A stretch of 64,000 bases of DNA, taken from Bacteroidetes bacterium ADurb.Bin012 (GTDB taxonomy: Bacteria; Bacteroidota; Bacteroidia; Bacteroidales; TTA-H9). Below, one piece after another: positions 63,248 to 64,000 of the stretch. Under the pieces are notes generated by a model. That model ran no database searches, was not told the DNA's origin, and saw only the letters and a list, made by a program, of their open reading frames with translations. The translations under genes and the position numbers were made by a program. Each line of letters opens with the position of its first letter. Within the stretch, counting starts at the first letter, position 1. Location of the stretch: contig MWFC01000005.1 of the NCBI GenBank assembly GCA_002071415.1, positions 1-64,000 of the forward strand, written 5' to 3'.

Positions 63248-63469
63248 TCAAGATTTGAAAAACCGAAATAAATTAATGATGACGGTAATAACAAGGCTTA
63301 TGACAATCATTGAAGTAAGAGGGAAATAAATTCGAGTATTTCCCTTTTCGATGCGAATATCGCCTGGAAGATGTCCAAACCATCGAAATAATGACGGTAA
63401 GAAGTATAACATCAATCCGATGATAATCAACACAAGTCCTATAATAATGAACCATTTGCCTGCTTTCAT
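63248..63469 (-). CDS. DUF2905 family small membrane protein
   Basis: A 73-residue protein with two membrane helices (WFIIIGLVLIIIGLMLYFLP and FPLTSMIVISLVITVIINLF) flanking a conserved loop, FGHLPGDIRIEKGNTRIYFP, which is the DUF2905 hallmark. The function is unknown. The frame opens with TTG at 63481; ATG at 63469 (MKAGKWFIII) is the natural start. The 258-bp gap before folE's stop has only AT-rich DNA. It stands alone between folE and queE. Confidence 0.85.
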   Translation of the reverse strand: MKAGKWFIIIGLVLIIIGLMLYFLPSLFRWFGHLPGDIRIEKGNTRIYFPLTSMIVISLVITVIINLFRFFKS

Positions 63470-63598
63470 ATTTTCAACCAATTCGCTGCGATGATAATTA
63501 TTTTAATTTACGTGATAAAAAAATGAAATAATATTTTTTAATGAGTTTTTTATTGAAACATTGCATCAGATTTTTGAACTTGTCTAACCTTGATGCTA

Positions 63599-64000
63599 TT
63601 ATGGAATTTTGAGGAATTTATGGACTTGAAGGCTGAGTCGCCATTGCGGAAATTTCTTGATATAATCGATAATGGCAGGAGTTATTTGTTGTTGTCGGCT
63701 CCATTCGGGTTGAAGCAGCAAATAACAATCGGTTTTGACTTTCGAAGCGATTTCTTCAGCCCAAGCAAAGTCTGTTGAGTTTTGAATAATGACTTTCAAT
63801 TCATTGGCTTTATCAAGGATATGTTGGAGGGGGGAAGTAATTTTTTTAGGTGAAACACAGATCCAGTTCCATACGCCTGAAAGTGGCTGCGAACCAGAGG
63901 TTTCGAGAAAAGTTAGAATATTATTTTCTTTTAATTTCTGGCAGAGATAATCGAGATTCCAGTTCAAGGGTTCTCCTCCCGTAACCACAACCGATTGAGC
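63599..64000 (-). CDS. queE: 7-carboxy-7-deazaguanine synthase QueE, C-terminal part (cut by window edge)
   Basis: The 3' end of a minus-strand gene that runs off the window; about 134 residues are visible. They begin with SVVVTGGEPLNWNLDYLC, the SAM-binding GGEP strand of the radical SAM enzyme, followed by FLETSGSQPLSGVWNWICVSPKK (shown as FLETSGSQPLSG and NWICVSPKK) and LQPEWSRQ-type C-terminal residues with LSLQVHKFLKIP. The Cys-x3-Cys-x2-Cys cluster motif lies beyond position 64000. QueE converts 6-carboxy-tetrahydropterin to 7-carboxy-7-deazaguanine, so it acts after the PTPS/QueD-type gene and FolE. Confidence 0.88.
   Translation of the reverse strand, partial: AQSVVVTGGEPLNWNLDYLCQKLKENNILTFLETSGSQPLSGVWNWICVSPKKITSPLQHILDKANELKVIIQNSTDFAWAEEIASKVKTDCYLLLQPEWSRQQQITPAIIDYIKKFPQWRLSLQVHKFLKIP

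Overview
The window reads as a chromosomal segment of a Bacteroidetes (Bacteroidota) bacterium, probably class Bacteroidia. Four kinds of evidence point there. The base composition is AT-rich. Many genes carry the phylum's -7 promoter element TAnnTTTG, sometimes with a TTTG/TTG element about 20 bp upstream. Shine-Dalgarno sites are largely absent. Typical families occur: a giant protein ending in a gliding-motility/CHU_C type sorting domain, a SprE/PorW lipoprotein of the type IX secretion system (T9SS), a DUF2027-Smr protein, DUF4296, and an OmpA protein with TPRs. I see no phage, IS element, CRISPR array or integrase; this is core genome with a few accessory stretches.

Layout. 1-756: no intact gene, possibly decayed coding sequence. 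766-3458: two-gene saccharopine module (lysine-ketoglutarate reductase and saccharopine dehydrogenase). 3811-6308: Tat-exported DUF362 protein coupled to a membrane polyferredoxin. 6471-11255: glycan block (FkbM methyltransferase, ArnT-like transferase, GT2 and GT4). 11478-15574: tRNA-Ala, mnmA, an intergenic repeat, formate-THF ligase, tRNA-Arg. 16054-26530: a 3013-residue secreted repeat protein and an unusual cytosolic YD-repeat-like protein. 26827-31761: prolyl oligopeptidase lipoprotein, DUF2027-Smr, RNase P RNA, two small genes, tRNA-Leu and tRNA-Gly. 31817-43219: mutS/trmH divergent pair, OmpA-TPR protein, deoxynucleoside kinase, folK, sppA, 5-formyl-THF cyclo-ligase, mrp, tatA. 43270-51053: queA, pssA, an lptB/AhpD-like/kdsD operon, recQ. 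51245-57530: envelope genes (Skp-like, DUF4296), two unknowns, deoC, rseP, dxr, M23 peptidase. 58131-64000: SprE/PorW, bactofilin, AtpZ, AtpI-like protein, a PTPS/QueD-family gene, folE, DUF2905 and the C-terminal part of queE.

How they fit together. Envelope biogenesis recurs: LPS (kdsD, lptB, glycosyltransferases), phospholipid (pssA), Skp-like chaperone, RseP, M23 hydrolase, and T9SS (SprE/PorW) with a likely cargo, the giant protein. A second theme is pterin, folate and queuosine chemistry: folE, PTPS/QueD, queE, queA, folK, formate-THF ligase and 5-formyl-THF cyclo-ligase. A third is Tat-dependent Fe-S redox chemistry: DUF362 protein, polyferredoxin, tatA.

Most worth a second look: the giant protein with two interleaved Cys-containing repeat families; the NapH-NapG-like fusion with an internal Tat-like signal; the PTPS gene with a C-x5-HGH motif beside folE; a 28-codon ORF coupled to recQ; and the orphan bactofilin-atpZ-atpI-like cluster. 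Start codons were moved from the longest ORF where promoter position or family alignment argued for it. All family assignments are by eye; no database search was run.
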